This document shows positions 17,177 to 25,189 of a stretch of 64,000 bases of DNA, piece after piece. The translations under genes and the position numbers were made by a program. How positions within the stretch are numbered: the first letter of the stretch is position 1; each line of letters begins with the position of its first letter. A model generated the notes under the pieces. That model was not told where the DNA came from, did not search any database, and saw only the letters and a list, made by a program, of their open reading frames with translations. Origin of the DNA: Pseudomonas sp. LS.1a (GTDB lineage Bacteria > Pseudomonadota > Gammaproteobacteria > Pseudomonadales > Pseudomonadaceae); assembly GCF_022533585.1 (NCBI RefSeq), contig NZ_CP092827.1, positions 5,550,001 through 5,614,000 of the forward strand, given 5' to 3'.

Positions 17177-18964
17177 ATGCCACACGAAGGCAGCCTTCTG
17201 CAAACCGCGGTGATCTTCCTGCTTGCCGCTGTCCTCGCCGTCCCCCTGGCCAAGCGCCTGCAACTGGGGGCCGTGCTCGGCTACCTGCTTGCCGGTGTGA
17301 TCATCGGCCCGCAGGCGCTGGGCCTGATCCGCGACACCGAAAGCGTGGCGCACATTTCCGAGCTGGGCGTGGTCCTGCTGCTGTTCATCATTGGCCTGGA
17401 GCTGTCGCCCAAGCGGCTGTGGCTGATGCGCAAGTCCGTGTTCGGCGTCGGCACCGCCCAGGTGCTGCTGACCGGTGCGCTGATCGGCGCCATCGCCCTG
17501 TTCGGCTTCAGCCAGACACTACCGGCGGCCATCGTGCTCGGTCTGGGCCTGGCGCTGTCGTCCACTGCCCTTGGCCTGCAGAGCTTGGCCGAGAGCAAGC
17601 AGCTGAACGCCCCGCATGGCCGCCTGGCGTTCGCCATCCTGCTGTTCCAGGACATCGCCGCCATCCCGCTGATCGCCCTGGTGCCGCTGCTGGCCGCCAG
17701 TGGCCCGGACACCAGCCACGGCGACAGCCTGGAGCATGGCCTGAAGGTGTTCGCCAGCATCGCCGTGGTCATCGTCGGTGGCCGCTACCTGCTGCGCCCG
17801 GTGTTCCGCACCGTGGCCCGCACCGGCTTGCCGGAAGTGTCCACCGCCACCGCCCTGCTGGTGGTGATTGGCACCGCCTGGTTGATGGAAGAAGCCGGTA
17901 TATCCATGGCCCTGGGTGCGTTCCTCGCCGGCCTGCTGCTGGCCGACTCGGAATACCGCCACGAGCTGGAATCGCAGATCGAACCGTTCAAGGGCCTGCT
18001 GCTGGGGCTGTTCTTCATCAGCGTCGGCATGGGCGCCAACCTGCGCCTGCTGCTGGAAATGCCTTTGGTGCTGCTGGGCCTGACCCTGCTGCTGGTGGCC
18101 GTGAAGCTGGTACTGCTGATCGGCGTCGGGCGCCTGGCCGGTGGCTTGAACAGTGCCAGCGCACTGCGCCTGGGCATGGTGCTGGCTGCCGGTGGCGAAT
18201 TCGCCTTCGTGGTGTTCAAGCTGGGCAAGGACCAGGGCCTGTTCGACACCCAGACCTACGACCTGCTGCTGATGACCATCACCCTGTCGATGGCCATTAC
18301 CCCGCTGCTGATGATTGGCTGCGCCCACGCCCTCAAGCGCCCGCAACCGGTGCGTGAAGTGCCGGAGCATTACAAGCAGATCCAGACTGACACGCCTCGG
18401 GTGGTGATCGTCGGCATGGGCCGCATGGGCCAGATCGTCGCACGCATCCTGCGGGCACAGAAGATTCCGTTCATTGCCCTGGAAACCTCGGTGGACACCA
18501 TCGAGATGACCCGTATGTTCGAACAGGTCCCCGTGTTCTACGGCGACCCGCTGCGCCCGGAAGTGCTGCATGCGGCCAAGGTGGGCGAGGCGGAATACTT
18601 CATCATTACCATCGATGACCCGGAAGCTGCCATTCACACCGCGGAACGGGTGAAACGCCTGTACCCACACCTGAAAGTGCTGGCCCGCGCACGTAACCGC
18701 CAGCATGTGCACAAGTTGGCGGATGTCGGCGCCGAGCCGATTCGCGAGACGTTCTACTCCAGCCTGGAGATGACCCGCCGGGCATTGGTGGGGTTGGGGT
18801 TGAGCGACGCGCAGGCGGCGGACCGGATTGCACGGTTTACCCAGCATGACGAAGAGGTGCTGGTGGCCCAGGGGCAGGTGCGTGATGACCGGGCCAAGGT
18901 GATGCAGACGGCCAAGGAGGCCCGGGCGGAGTTGGAGCGGTTGTTTGATTCGGATGCGGATTGA
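17177..18964 (+). CDS. Kef-type monovalent cation:proton antiporter (CPA2) with RCK domain
   Basis: This 595-residue inner-membrane protein is close to KefB/KefC length. Residues 1-385 form about 12 membrane helices of the CPA2 exchanger (GAVLGYLLAGVIIGP, LLFIIGLELSP, LLFQDIAAIPLIALVPLL with the conserved Q-D pair, GAFLAGLLLADSEYRHELE, GLFFISVGM). Residues about 405-520 form an RCK_N Rossmann domain (RVVIVGMGRMGQIVARIL, PVFYGDPLRPEVLHAAKV). It should export K+ in exchange for H+, gated by nucleotide or glutathione adducts as in KefC; the ancillary KefF/G subunit is not adjacent. ATG 17177 follows GGAG at 9-nt spacing. A terminator follows. Confidence 0.9.
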   Translation: MPHEGSLLQTAVIFLLAAVLAVPLAKRLQLGAVLGYLLAGVIIGPQALGLIRDTESVAHISELGVVLLLFIIGLELSPKRLWLMRKSVFGVGTAQVLLTGALIGAIALFGFSQTLPAAIVLGLGLALSSTALGLQSLAESKQLNAPHGRLAFAILLFQDIAAIPLIALVPLLAASGPDTSHGDSLEHGLKVFASIAVVIVGGRYLLRPVFRTVARTGLPEVSTATALLVVIGTAWLMEEAGISMALGAFLAGLLLADSEYRHELESQIEPFKGLLLGLFFISVGMGANLRLLLEMPLVLLGLTLLLVAVKLVLLIGVGRLAGGLNSASALRLGMVLAAGGEFAFVVFKLGKDQGLFDTQTYDLLLMTITLSMAITPLLMIGCAHALKRPQPVREVPEHYKQIQTDTPRVVIVGMGRMGQIVARILRAQKIPFIALETSVDTIEMTRMFEQVPVFYGDPLRPEVLHAAKVGEAEYFIITIDDPEAAIHTAERVKRLYPHLKVLARARNRQHVHKLADVGAEPIRETFYSSLEMTRRALVGLGLSDAQAADRIARFTQHDEEVLVAQGQVRDDRAKVMQTAKEARAELERLFDSDAD

Positions 18965-18985
18965 GGGTTGGCGCATCGATTCAGG

Positions 18986-19008
18986 AAGAGGGCTCAGGCC
19001 CTCTTTTG
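18986..19008 (+). terminator. Intrinsic terminator
   Basis: A perfect AAGAGGGC/GCCCTCTT stem with a TCAG loop and a T-run lies 22 bp after the antiporter stop. Confidence 0.9.
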
Positions 19009-19028
19009 TATTTTTGGCTTGAGATTGT

Positions 19029-19150
19029 CTGGGTCCGCTGCGCGGCCCTTCGCGGGCACGCCCGCTCCCACACGTACTGCACCGCTTGCCAGGCTTGCGC
19101 TCTTCCTGTGGGAGCGGGCGTGCCCGCGAAGGGCCGCGCAGCGGACCCAG
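19029..19150. repeat. REP pair with extended inverted arms
   Basis: The pair has GGGCACGCCCGC/GGGCGTGCCCGC cores. The arms extend outward to CTGGGTCCGCTGCGCGGCCC and its complement, giving a roughly 122-bp inverted structure with a 30-bp centre. Confidence 0.88.
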
Positions 19151-19310
19151 TGCACAAAAATATCAGCAGCATCCTACTTCGTTGCGAGCCATTTCCTACT
19201 CAGCCACACCATCTGACGAATTATCCTACGCACCTTGTCGAAGCCCGTCTGATTGTCCGGGGAAAGCCTGCTCTCTAGGCTTGCCGGGTCGCTGTCGGTT
19301 CAGCGATCGG

Positions 19311-19412
19311 GTGTGGAAACCCGGCAGGTAAATCGGAATAGCTGTTGTCATGGCAGCTGCGCGCGGGAGGCCGAATGGCCTGCCGGGGTTCCGATAGCCT
19401 GGCTTTCCACCC
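19311..19412 (+). ncRNA. Candidate structured RNA/DNA element before the DUF3077 gene
   Basis: The element consists of nested and crossing inverted repeats. Outer stem GTGGAAA (19313-19319) pairs with TTTCCAC (19404-19410). CCCGGCAGG (19320-19328) pairs with CCTGCCGGG (19379-19387). ATCGGAA (19332-19338) pairs with TTCCGAT (19389-19395). AGCTG (19340-19344) pairs with CAGCT (19354-19358). The second and third pairs cross, as in a pseudoknot. A separate TCGCTG/CAGCGA hairpin lies just upstream (about 19289-19306). The element is 67 bp before the DUF3077 ATG. The rest of 19151-19478 has no ORF I can support. Confidence 0.45.
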
Positions 19413-19478
19413 CGCGTGCAGCCGCCACCCTTCGCGTGGAAACGGATGGTGCCGGCCAACCTCTATCGGAGTTTGGCT

Positions 19479-19772
19479 ATGAAAAAAATTGTCCCCAATC
19501 CACCTCTTCCCGACACCAAAGAGCGCGCTTTCAGCCGCTGCGATGCCGGCCATCCACCTTTGTTCACAGTAAACCCGGGCGTCTCTGCCCACGACGCCCT
19601 GGTGCATGTCGCCCAGTACCTGCGCGGCGCCTACGACTGTGGCTACAAAGCCCTGGAACACCTGGATGAAACCGGCAAGAGCCTGTTCTGGAGCAACCTG
19701 AATGCGCTCGAAATGGCAGAAGGATTGGTTGAGGCATTGCTGGATGGGATTGAGTCGCAGCCCATGAATTGA
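19479..19772 (+). CDS. DUF3077 domain protein
   Basis: This 97-residue cytoplasmic protein resembles the Pseudomonas DUF3077 family: a short basic N-terminus, then PPLFTVNPGVSAHDALVHVAQYLRGAYDCGYKALEHL, then an acidic helix ending in EMAEGLVEALLDGIE. The function is unknown. ATG 19479 follows a CGGAG site at 7-nt spacing; 21 further in-frame codons upstream are not needed. It stands alone between a structured element and a half REP. The unusual upstream structure suggests post-transcriptional control, but that is inference. Confidence 0.75.
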   Translation: MKKIVPNPPLPDTKERAFSRCDAGHPPLFTVNPGVSAHDALVHVAQYLRGAYDCGYKALEHLDETGKSLFWSNLNALEMAEGLVEALLDGIESQPMN

Positions 19773-19784
19773 TGTTGTCTTTGC

Positions 19785-19816
19785 TGGCCTCTTCGCGGGT
19801 GAACCCGCTCCCACAG
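19785..19816. repeat. Single REP
   Basis: One REP core (TGGCCTCTTCGCGGGTGAACCC then CTCCCACAGG) has no inverted partner nearby. Confidence 0.85.
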
Positions 19817-19836
19817 GGGGTGTGTTGAAGGGAATG

Positions 19837-19899
19837 TCAGTACCAGTCACGGAAAAGGGCCACTGTTTCCAGTGGCCCCATCTGATGCTTGATATTCAT
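19837..19899 (-). CDS. Possible 20-residue small protein
   Basis: An ATG at 19899 is preceded at 8 nt by GAGG on the minus strand and opens a 20-codon frame ending in FRDWY-stop at 19837-19839. Its middle coincides with a perfect hairpin (GGGCCACTG/CAGTGGCCC, about 19857-19877) that on this strand is followed by a short T-run. The feature may therefore be a terminator that happens to be open, not a gene. The remaining sequence to 20065 shows no other ORF worth calling. Confidence 0.25.
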   Translation of the reverse strand: MNIKHQMGPLETVALFRDWY

Positions 19900-20067
19900 A
19901 TACACACCCTCAAGCCGGGGTGTGGAGGTCTCACCCTACACTGATGATTCAGCCATCGGTGGGGTTCCTGATCCAGTTACTGCCGCTGAATGACAACTGG
20001 CTTCGCACTCGGGTGAAACGCTAACAACGCCCTCCATACAGGTCAACGGCTGGAACAAAGTGCAACA

Positions 20068-20106
20068 AAAAGGCCGGTTTCCTGCAGAGGAAGCCGGCCT
20101 TTTTGC
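20068..20106. terminator. Bidirectional intrinsic terminator
   Basis: A long stem AAAAAGGCCGG(T/C)TTCC with a TGCAGA-type loop and T-runs on both strands lies just past the ycaC copy 2 stop. Confidence 0.9.
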
Positions 20107-20123
20107 ATTCAACTAACGGGCTG

Positions 20124-20753
20124 TTACTTACCCGCAGTCAGCGCGTTGTAGCTGGTAATCAGATTGCGATAATCCGGAATGTGGTTGGAGCACAGCGCCG
20201 CCAGCCCTTCGATGTCGTTGCGCCAGTCGCGGTGCAACTCACAGGCCACGCCGAACCAGGTCATCATTTGCGCGCCAGCGCGGCTCATGCGGTCATGGGC
20301 AGCATCGCGGGTCATTTCGTTGAAGGTGCCGGAAGCATCGGTCACCACGAACACTTCGAACTCTTCTTCCAGGGCCGACAGTGCCGGGAACGCTACACAG
20401 ACCTCAGTCACTACACCGGCAATGATCAGCTGCTTCTTGCCAGTGGCCTTCACCGCCTTGACGAAGTCTTCGTTGTCCCAGGCGTTGATCTGGCCTGGGC
20501 GGGCGATGTACGGGGCGTCCGGGAACAGGGCCTTCAGCTCTGGTACCAGCGGGCCGTTGGGGCCTTGTTCGAAGCTGGTGGTGAGGATGGTCGGCAGGTT
20601 GAAGAACTTGGCCAGGTCGGCCAGGGCCAGCACGTTGTTCTTGAACTTGTCCGGCTCGATGTCACGGACCAGGGACAGCAGGCCAGCCTGGTGGTCGACC
20701 AGCAGGACAGCGGCATCGTCTTTGTTCAGGCGGTTGTAGGTGAATTTGCTCAT
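20124..20753 (-). CDS. ycaC: YcaC-type cysteine hydrolase, copy 2
   Basis: This 209-residue YcaC orthologue has the triad Asp20 (LLVDHQ), Arg85 (YIARPG) and Cys119 (VTEVCVAF) visible, and the C-terminal CSNHIPDYRNLITSYNAL. It differs from copy 3 at about 10 residues only, mostly in the first five and last five positions, and the nucleotide sequences are nearly identical over long runs. The ATG has a CAGGAG site. It is divergent from a LysR-type gene. A CGTTC-N8-GAACG dyad at 20867-20884 lies between them and is repeated before copy 3. Substrate unknown; cytoplasmic oligomer in known relatives. Confidence 0.92.
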   Translation of the reverse strand: MSKFTYNRLNKDDAAVLLVDHQAGLLSLVRDIEPDKFKNNVLALADLAKFFNLPTILTTSFEQGPNGPLVPELKALFPDAPYIARPGQINAWDNEDFVKAVKATGKKQLIIAGVVTEVCVAFPALSALEEEFEVFVVTDASGTFNEMTRDAAHDRMSRAGAQMMTWFGVACELHRDWRNDIEGLAALCSNHIPDYRNLITSYNALTAGK

Positions 20754-20866
20754 GGTCTGTGCTCCTGAGGGTTATGAATTTTTCAGCATTCGGGGGTGTT
20801 TCGCGTTGATGGGCACAGATTAAAATCATCACCTTTGTGGCGGTAGATAACAGAATTTGGCTTTAG

Positions 20867-20884
20867 CGTTCTGATTTATGAACG
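20867..20884. promoter_or_regulatory. Putative LysR-type operator, ycaC copy 2
   Basis: CGTTC-N8-GAACG lies inside a block conserved with the ycaC copy 3 upstream region (GGCGGTAGATA ... TTTGGCT ... TAGCGTTCTG). It is 113 bp before the ycaC ATG and 150 bp before the divergent LysR start. Confidence 0.6.
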
Positions 20885-20899
20885 ATAGATTTGCAGGGG

Positions 20900-21008
20900 C
20901 TGTGCCGGCCTCTTCGCGGCTAAAGCCGCTCCCACAGGGATGGCGCCGGGCTTGAGCCCTGTGCAGTACCTGTGGGAGCGGCTTTAGCCGCGAAAGGGCC
21001 GGCACAGG
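20900..21008. repeat. REP pair, GCGGCTAAAGCCGC subtype
   Basis: Inverted REP cores of the GCTAAAGC/GCTTTAGC subtype sit between the operator dyad and the LysR start. The same subtype lies upstream of ycaC copy 3. Confidence 0.88.
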
Positions 21009-21033
21009 CAACCAAGTACCTGGAGACCGATCA

Positions 21034-21945
21034 TTGGAAGACCTCAACTCCCTCTACTACTTCACCCAGGTAGTCGAGCACGGTGGCTTCGCCCCGGCTG
21101 GCCGGGCGCTGGACATGCCCAAATCGAAGCTCAGCCGGCGCATCGCCGACCTCGAAGACCGCCTGGGCGTGCGTCTGCTGCATCGCACCAGTCGTCACTG
21201 CTCGCTCACCGAGATCGGCCAGGCCTACTACAACCGCTGCCTGGCCATGCGCGTGGAAGCCGAGGGTGCGGCAGAGATCATCGAGCGCAACCGCAGCGAG
21301 CCGCGCGGCCTGGTGCGTATCAGTTGTCCGACTACCCTGCTCAATTCCTGGGTCGGGCCGATGCTGACCCGCTACATGCTCAAGTACCCGCAGGTGGAGC
21401 TGTTCATCGAGAGCACCAACCGCCGCGTCGACCTGCTGCACGAGGGTTTCGACATCGCCCTGCGGGTGCGCTTTCCGCCGCTGGAGAACACCGACATGGT
21501 GATGAAGGTACTGAGCAACAGTACCCAGTGCCTGGTCGGCCAGCCGCAGTATCTGGAGCAACTGCCCAAGGGGTTTGACCCACAGCTGCTCGGCACGCTG
21601 CCCAGCGTGCATTGGGGCAGTGCCCAGCGCGAATACCAGTGGGAGCTGTTCCAGGGTGAGGACAGCAGCCGCAGCATCGTCATCCCGCATACACCGCGCA
21701 TGGTGACGGACGACCTGTTTGCCCTGCGCCATTTCGTGGTGGCGGGGGTGGGTATTGCGCACCTGCCGCGGGTGGCGGTGCGTGAGGACCTGGCGGCGGG
21801 ACGGCTGGTGGAGTTGTTGCCGGACTGGCACCCGCGTTGCGGCATCGTGCACGCAATCTTCCCGTCGCGGCGGGGCTTGCTGCCGTCGGTGCGGGCGCTG
21901 ATCGATCATCTGGCCGAGGAGTTTGCGATCAGCGACATGGCTTGA
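21034..21945 (+). CDS. LysR-family regulator divergent from ycaC copy 2
   Basis: This 303-residue protein has an N-terminal winged HTH (LYYFTQVVEHGGFAPAGRALDMPKSKLSRRIADLEDRLGVRLLHRTSR) and a periplasmic-binding-like effector domain from about residue 90. The start is TTG at 21034, supported by GGAGA seven to eight bases upstream and by the family N-terminus; no ATG fits. It is the only regulator beside ycaC copy 2 and the best candidate for binding CGTTC-N8-GAACG, which also precedes copy 3 where no LysR gene exists. The effector is unknown. Confidence 0.88.
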   Translation: MEDLNSLYYFTQVVEHGGFAPAGRALDMPKSKLSRRIADLEDRLGVRLLHRTSRHCSLTEIGQAYYNRCLAMRVEAEGAAEIIERNRSEPRGLVRISCPTTLLNSWVGPMLTRYMLKYPQVELFIESTNRRVDLLHEGFDIALRVRFPPLENTDMVMKVLSNSTQCLVGQPQYLEQLPKGFDPQLLGTLPSVHWGSAQREYQWELFQGEDSSRSIVIPHTPRMVTDDLFALRHFVVAGVGIAHLPRVAVREDLAAGRLVELLPDWHPRCGIVHAIFPSRRGLLPSVRALIDHLAEEFAISDMA

Positions 21946-21956
21946 GCCGGTTGCCG

Positions 21957-22081
21957 CCTGTGCCGGCCTCTTCGCGGGTAAACCCGCTCCCACAGGGTCA
22001 CCACTAGCTCCAAGGCCACTAGCTCCAAGGCTTGTGCAGTACCTGTGGGAGCGGGTTTACCCGCGAAGAGGCCGGAACAGG
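21957..22081. repeat. REP pair with tandem duplication in the spacer
   Basis: Inverted REP cores carry a spacer holding a perfect 15-bp tandem repeat (CCACTAGCTCCAAGG at 22001-22015 and 22016-22030). This makes it longer than the usual 30 bp. Confidence 0.88.
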
Positions 22082-22162
22082 CAAACCAGCCAGAGCACAC
22101 ACATACAAGCCCCCTTGCCTATCCTTCATCCACAATCCCGGATCATCCCCCCTGGAGCCCCC

Positions 22163-23425
22163 ATGATCCGCGCCACCCACGGACCAGGCCGCGCCCTGCT
22201 CGCCACCCTCGCCCTGTACCCGGCGCTCAGCCAGGCTGACGAACCCGGCTGGTCACTGCTCAGCCGCAATTATTTCCTGCACAGCGACTTCCGCTCACCG
22301 TCCGGTAGCGGCCAGAACTACCGCCAGGAATGGGCCCAGGGTTTCATTGGCGAGATCCGCTCCGGCTTCACCGAGGGCACGCTCGGTGCCGGTATCGATG
22401 CCCACGGTTTTCTCGGCCTCAAGCTCGACGGCGGCCGCGGCCATGCCGGCACTGGTCTGCTGCCGCGCGACAGCGATGGCCGCTCCGAGTCCGACTACTC
22501 AAGCGCCGGCGCCGCACTCAAGCTGCGCCTGGGCAACACCCAACTACGCTACGGCGAAATGACCGTGGAAACCCCGGTGTTCGACACCAGCGACAAACGC
22601 CTGCACCCGGAGTACGCCACCGGCTGGTTCCTGGACAACACCGACCTGCCCGACTGGCGCCTGCAGGCCGGGCGCTTCACTGCCTTCAACAACCAGGACA
22701 ACAGCTCCAGCCATGATGATTTCAGCGGCTACGGCGCCACCACCGACAAGCGTGCCATCAGCCTGGCCGGTGCCGCGTTCGCTCCCGACGGGCCATTCGG
22801 TGGCGCGCTGTACGCTGGCCAGCTGGAGGATACCTGGCGCCAGGCCTACCTCAACCTGAACCTGGCCGAGGGCAACTGGCGCCTGGACGGCAACCTGTAC
22901 AAGACGCGCGACACCGGCAATGCCAGTGCCGGGGCAATCGATACCCTCGCCTACAGCCTGCTGGCCAGGTACAGCTTCGGCGCCCAGGCGCTGAGCCTGG
23001 CCTACCAGAAGGTCGAGGGCGACACCCCGTTCGACTTCGTCGGCGGCGACTCCATCTACCTGGCCAACTCGATCAAGTACGCCGACTTCAACGGCCCCGG
23101 CGAGCGCTCGTGGCAACTGCGCTACGACCTCAACTTCGCCACCCTCGGCGCCCCCGGCCTGAGCCTGATGGGCCGCTACGTCAGCGGCCGTGGCATCGAC
23201 GGCAGCCATGCCCCGGCGGGCGGCGCCTATGTGGGCCAGTACGGCGACGGCGGCAAGCACTGGGAGCGCGACATCGACCTGAAATACGTGGTGCAGTCGG
23301 GCGCAGCCAAGGACCTGAGCCTGGCGTTTTCCCACGTCAGCCACCGCGCCAACCAGGCCCAGGCCGGCGATGATATCGACCGGATCTACCTGATCATCGA
23401 ATACCCCCTCAAAGGCAGCTTCTGA
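22163..23425 (+). CDS. OprD-family outer-membrane porin
   Basis: This 420-residue protein has a signal peptide (residues 1-25, ending SQA-DE) and then an OprD-type 18-strand barrel. Typical features are SRNYFLHSDFR, RQEWAQGFIGEIRSGFTEGTLGAGIDAHGFLGLKLDGG, LRLGNTQLRYGEM, a YATGWFLDNTDLPDWRLQAGRF segment, and terminal strands alternating up to IIEYPLKGSF with the final Phe. OprD porins admit small organic acids or basic amino acids. The substrate is not predictable here. Its stop is one base before the MFS gene, so porin and exporter share a transcript. Confidence 0.92.
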   Translation: MIRATHGPGRALLATLALYPALSQADEPGWSLLSRNYFLHSDFRSPSGSGQNYRQEWAQGFIGEIRSGFTEGTLGAGIDAHGFLGLKLDGGRGHAGTGLLPRDSDGRSESDYSSAGAALKLRLGNTQLRYGEMTVETPVFDTSDKRLHPEYATGWFLDNTDLPDWRLQAGRFTAFNNQDNSSSHDDFSGYGATTDKRAISLAGAAFAPDGPFGGALYAGQLEDTWRQAYLNLNLAEGNWRLDGNLYKTRDTGNASAGAIDTLAYSLLARYSFGAQALSLAYQKVEGDTPFDFVGGDSIYLANSIKYADFNGPGERSWQLRYDLNFATLGAPGLSLMGRYVSGRGIDGSHAPAGGAYVGQYGDGGKHWERDIDLKYVVQSGAAKDLSLAFSHVSHRANQAQAGDDIDRIYLIIEYPLKGSF

Positions 23426-23426
23426 C

Positions 23427-25025
23427 ATGAGCACGTCCCCTTCAGGCGCCTGGAGCCCATTGCGCAACACCACCTTCCGCATGCTGTGGATTGCCACCAT
23501 CGCCTCCAACATCGGCACCTGGATGCACGAGGTGGGCGCCGGCTGGCTGATGACCACGCTGTCGGCCAGCCCGTTGCATGTGGCCCTGATCCAGGTAGCC
23601 GGCTCGCTACCGATGTTCTTCCTTGCCCTGCCGGCCGGTGCGGCTGCGGATATCGTCGACAAGCGCCGCTACCTGTTGCTGGTACAACTGTGGATGTCCG
23701 CGGTGGCCGTGGTGCTGGCGGCCCTGACCCTGCTCGGGCTGATGAACGTCACCCTGCTGCTGGTGCTGACCCTGGCGCTGGGCATCGGCACGGCACTGAT
23801 GATGCCGGCCTGGAGCGCGCTGACGCCGGAACTGGTGGGCAAGGACGACCTGGCCAATGCGGTGGCGCTATCCAGTGTCGGTATCAACGTGTCGCGCGCC
23901 ATTGGCCCGGCCCTGGCGGGCGTGGTGGTGAGCATGGTTGGCCCATGGCTGACCTTCGCTCTGAATGCCATCTCGTTCGCCGGGGTGATCCTGGTGCTGT
24001 TCCTGTGGAAGCGCGAGGTGAAGGAGCCGCTGCTGCCAGCCGAGCGTTTCGTCGGCGCCATGCGCACCGGGCTGCGTTTCGCGCGTAGTGCCAAACCCTT
24101 GCAGGCGGTGATGTTGCGCGCCTTGGCGTTCTTTTTCTGCGCCAGCGCCGGCACCTCGCTGCTGCCGTTGATCGTGCGTGGCGAGATGCACGGCACCGCC
24201 GCCGATTTCGGCGTGCTGCTGGCGGCCATCGGCATCGGTGCGGTGGCCGGCGCCACCTTGCTGCCACGCCTGCGCGAACGCATCAGCCGCGACCGCCTGG
24301 TGCTGCTTGCCAGCCTGCTGTATGCCCTGTTCCTGCTGGCCCTGGCGCTGGTGCGCAACTTCTACGTGCTACTGCCGGCAATGCTGCTCAGCGGCGCGGC
24401 GTGGATTGCCGTGCTGTCCAACCTGCAGGTGGCGGCGCAGACCTCGGTGCCGGCCTGGGTGCGGGCGCGGGCGTTGTCGGTGTACATCCTGATCTTCTTT
24501 GGTGCCATGGCCTGCGGCGGGTTGCTGTGGGGCACGCTGGCCAGCCATGCAACGATCACCTCGAGCCTGCTGCTGGCTGCAGGTGGCCTGGCGCTGGGCA
24601 CGCTGCTGACCTGCAAGGTGACGCTGCCGGAAACCGCAGCCGAGGAGCTGACGCCGTCACTGCATTGGCCGGTGCCGCTGCTGAGCGACGACATGGACAA
24701 GGAAAGCGGGCCGGTGATGGTCACCGTGGAGTACCACGTTGACCCGGCCAAGGCCGAGGCGTTCCAGCAGGCAGCGCGAGAGCTGGAGGCGATGCGCAAG
24801 CGCAATGGCGCGTTGTCGTGGGGGTTGATGCGCGACAGTGCGGACCCGGCGGTGTGGCTGGAGTTTTTCTTCGAGGAGTCGTGGCTGGAGCATTTGCGGC
24901 ATCACCACCGGGTAACCCGGGGTGAACTGAAGATCGAGGCGCGGGTGCGGATGCAGCAGACCGATGGGGTTGAGGTGAAGATCCGGCATCTGCTGGCGGG
25001 TGGGGAGTACAAGGCTCACCATTGA
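23427..25025 (+). CDS. MFS transporter (EntS/MFS_3 type) with C-terminal ABM-like domain
   Basis: This 532-residue protein has 12 membrane helices over residues about 15-400, opening with FRMLWIATIASNIGTWMHEVGAGWLMTTLS and containing the MFS_3 LPAGAAADIVDKRRYLL loop. About 100 soluble residues follow (VMVTVEYHVDPAKAEAFQQAARELEAMRKRNGALSW), an antibiotic-biosynthesis-monooxygenase-like ferredoxin fold. This fusion is common in the MFS_3 family. It is probably a small-molecule exporter, and the cargo is unknown. It is translationally close to the OprD gene, and its 3' end is marked by a REP pair and terminator. Confidence 0.88.
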   Translation: MSTSPSGAWSPLRNTTFRMLWIATIASNIGTWMHEVGAGWLMTTLSASPLHVALIQVAGSLPMFFLALPAGAAADIVDKRRYLLLVQLWMSAVAVVLAALTLLGLMNVTLLLVLTLALGIGTALMMPAWSALTPELVGKDDLANAVALSSVGINVSRAIGPALAGVVVSMVGPWLTFALNAISFAGVILVLFLWKREVKEPLLPAERFVGAMRTGLRFARSAKPLQAVMLRALAFFFCASAGTSLLPLIVRGEMHGTAADFGVLLAAIGIGAVAGATLLPRLRERISRDRLVLLASLLYALFLLALALVRNFYVLLPAMLLSGAAWIAVLSNLQVAAQTSVPAWVRARALSVYILIFFGAMACGGLLWGTLASHATITSSLLLAAGGLALGTLLTCKVTLPETAAEELTPSLHWPVPLLSDDMDKESGPVMVTVEYHVDPAKAEAFQQAARELEAMRKRNGALSWGLMRDSADPAVWLEFFFEESWLEHLRHHHRVTRGELKIEARVRMQQTDGVEVKIRHLLAGGEYKAHH

Positions 25026-25035
25026 TGTTGGTTTT

Positions 25036-25139
25036 TCCGGCCTCTTCGCGGGCTCGCCCGCTCCCACAGGGATCGCACAGAGCCTGAGGGCTGCGGTGTA
25101 CCTGTGGGAGCGGGCGAGCCCGCGAAGAGGCCAGCACAG
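25036..25139. repeat. REP pair, GGGCTCGCCCG subtype
   Basis: Inverted REP cores with GGGCTCGCCCG/GGGCGAGCCCG centres and a 30-bp spacer lie after the MFS gene. Confidence 0.88.
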
Positions 25140-25147
25140 AAGGAACA

Positions 25148-25178
25148 AAAAAGGGGGCCAATAACTGGCCCCCTTTTC
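25148..25178. terminator. Bidirectional intrinsic terminator
   Basis: An AAAAGGGGGCCA/TGGCCCCCTTTT stem lies between the convergent MFS and amidohydrolase genes. Confidence 0.9.
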
Positions 25179-25189
25179 ATCAGCTCAGC

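Noticed and set aside
19887..19943. Short + strand ORF starting ATGCTTGATATT
   Set aside because: It has no ribosome-binding site and no conservation evidence, and it overlaps the better-supported minus-strand small ORF.
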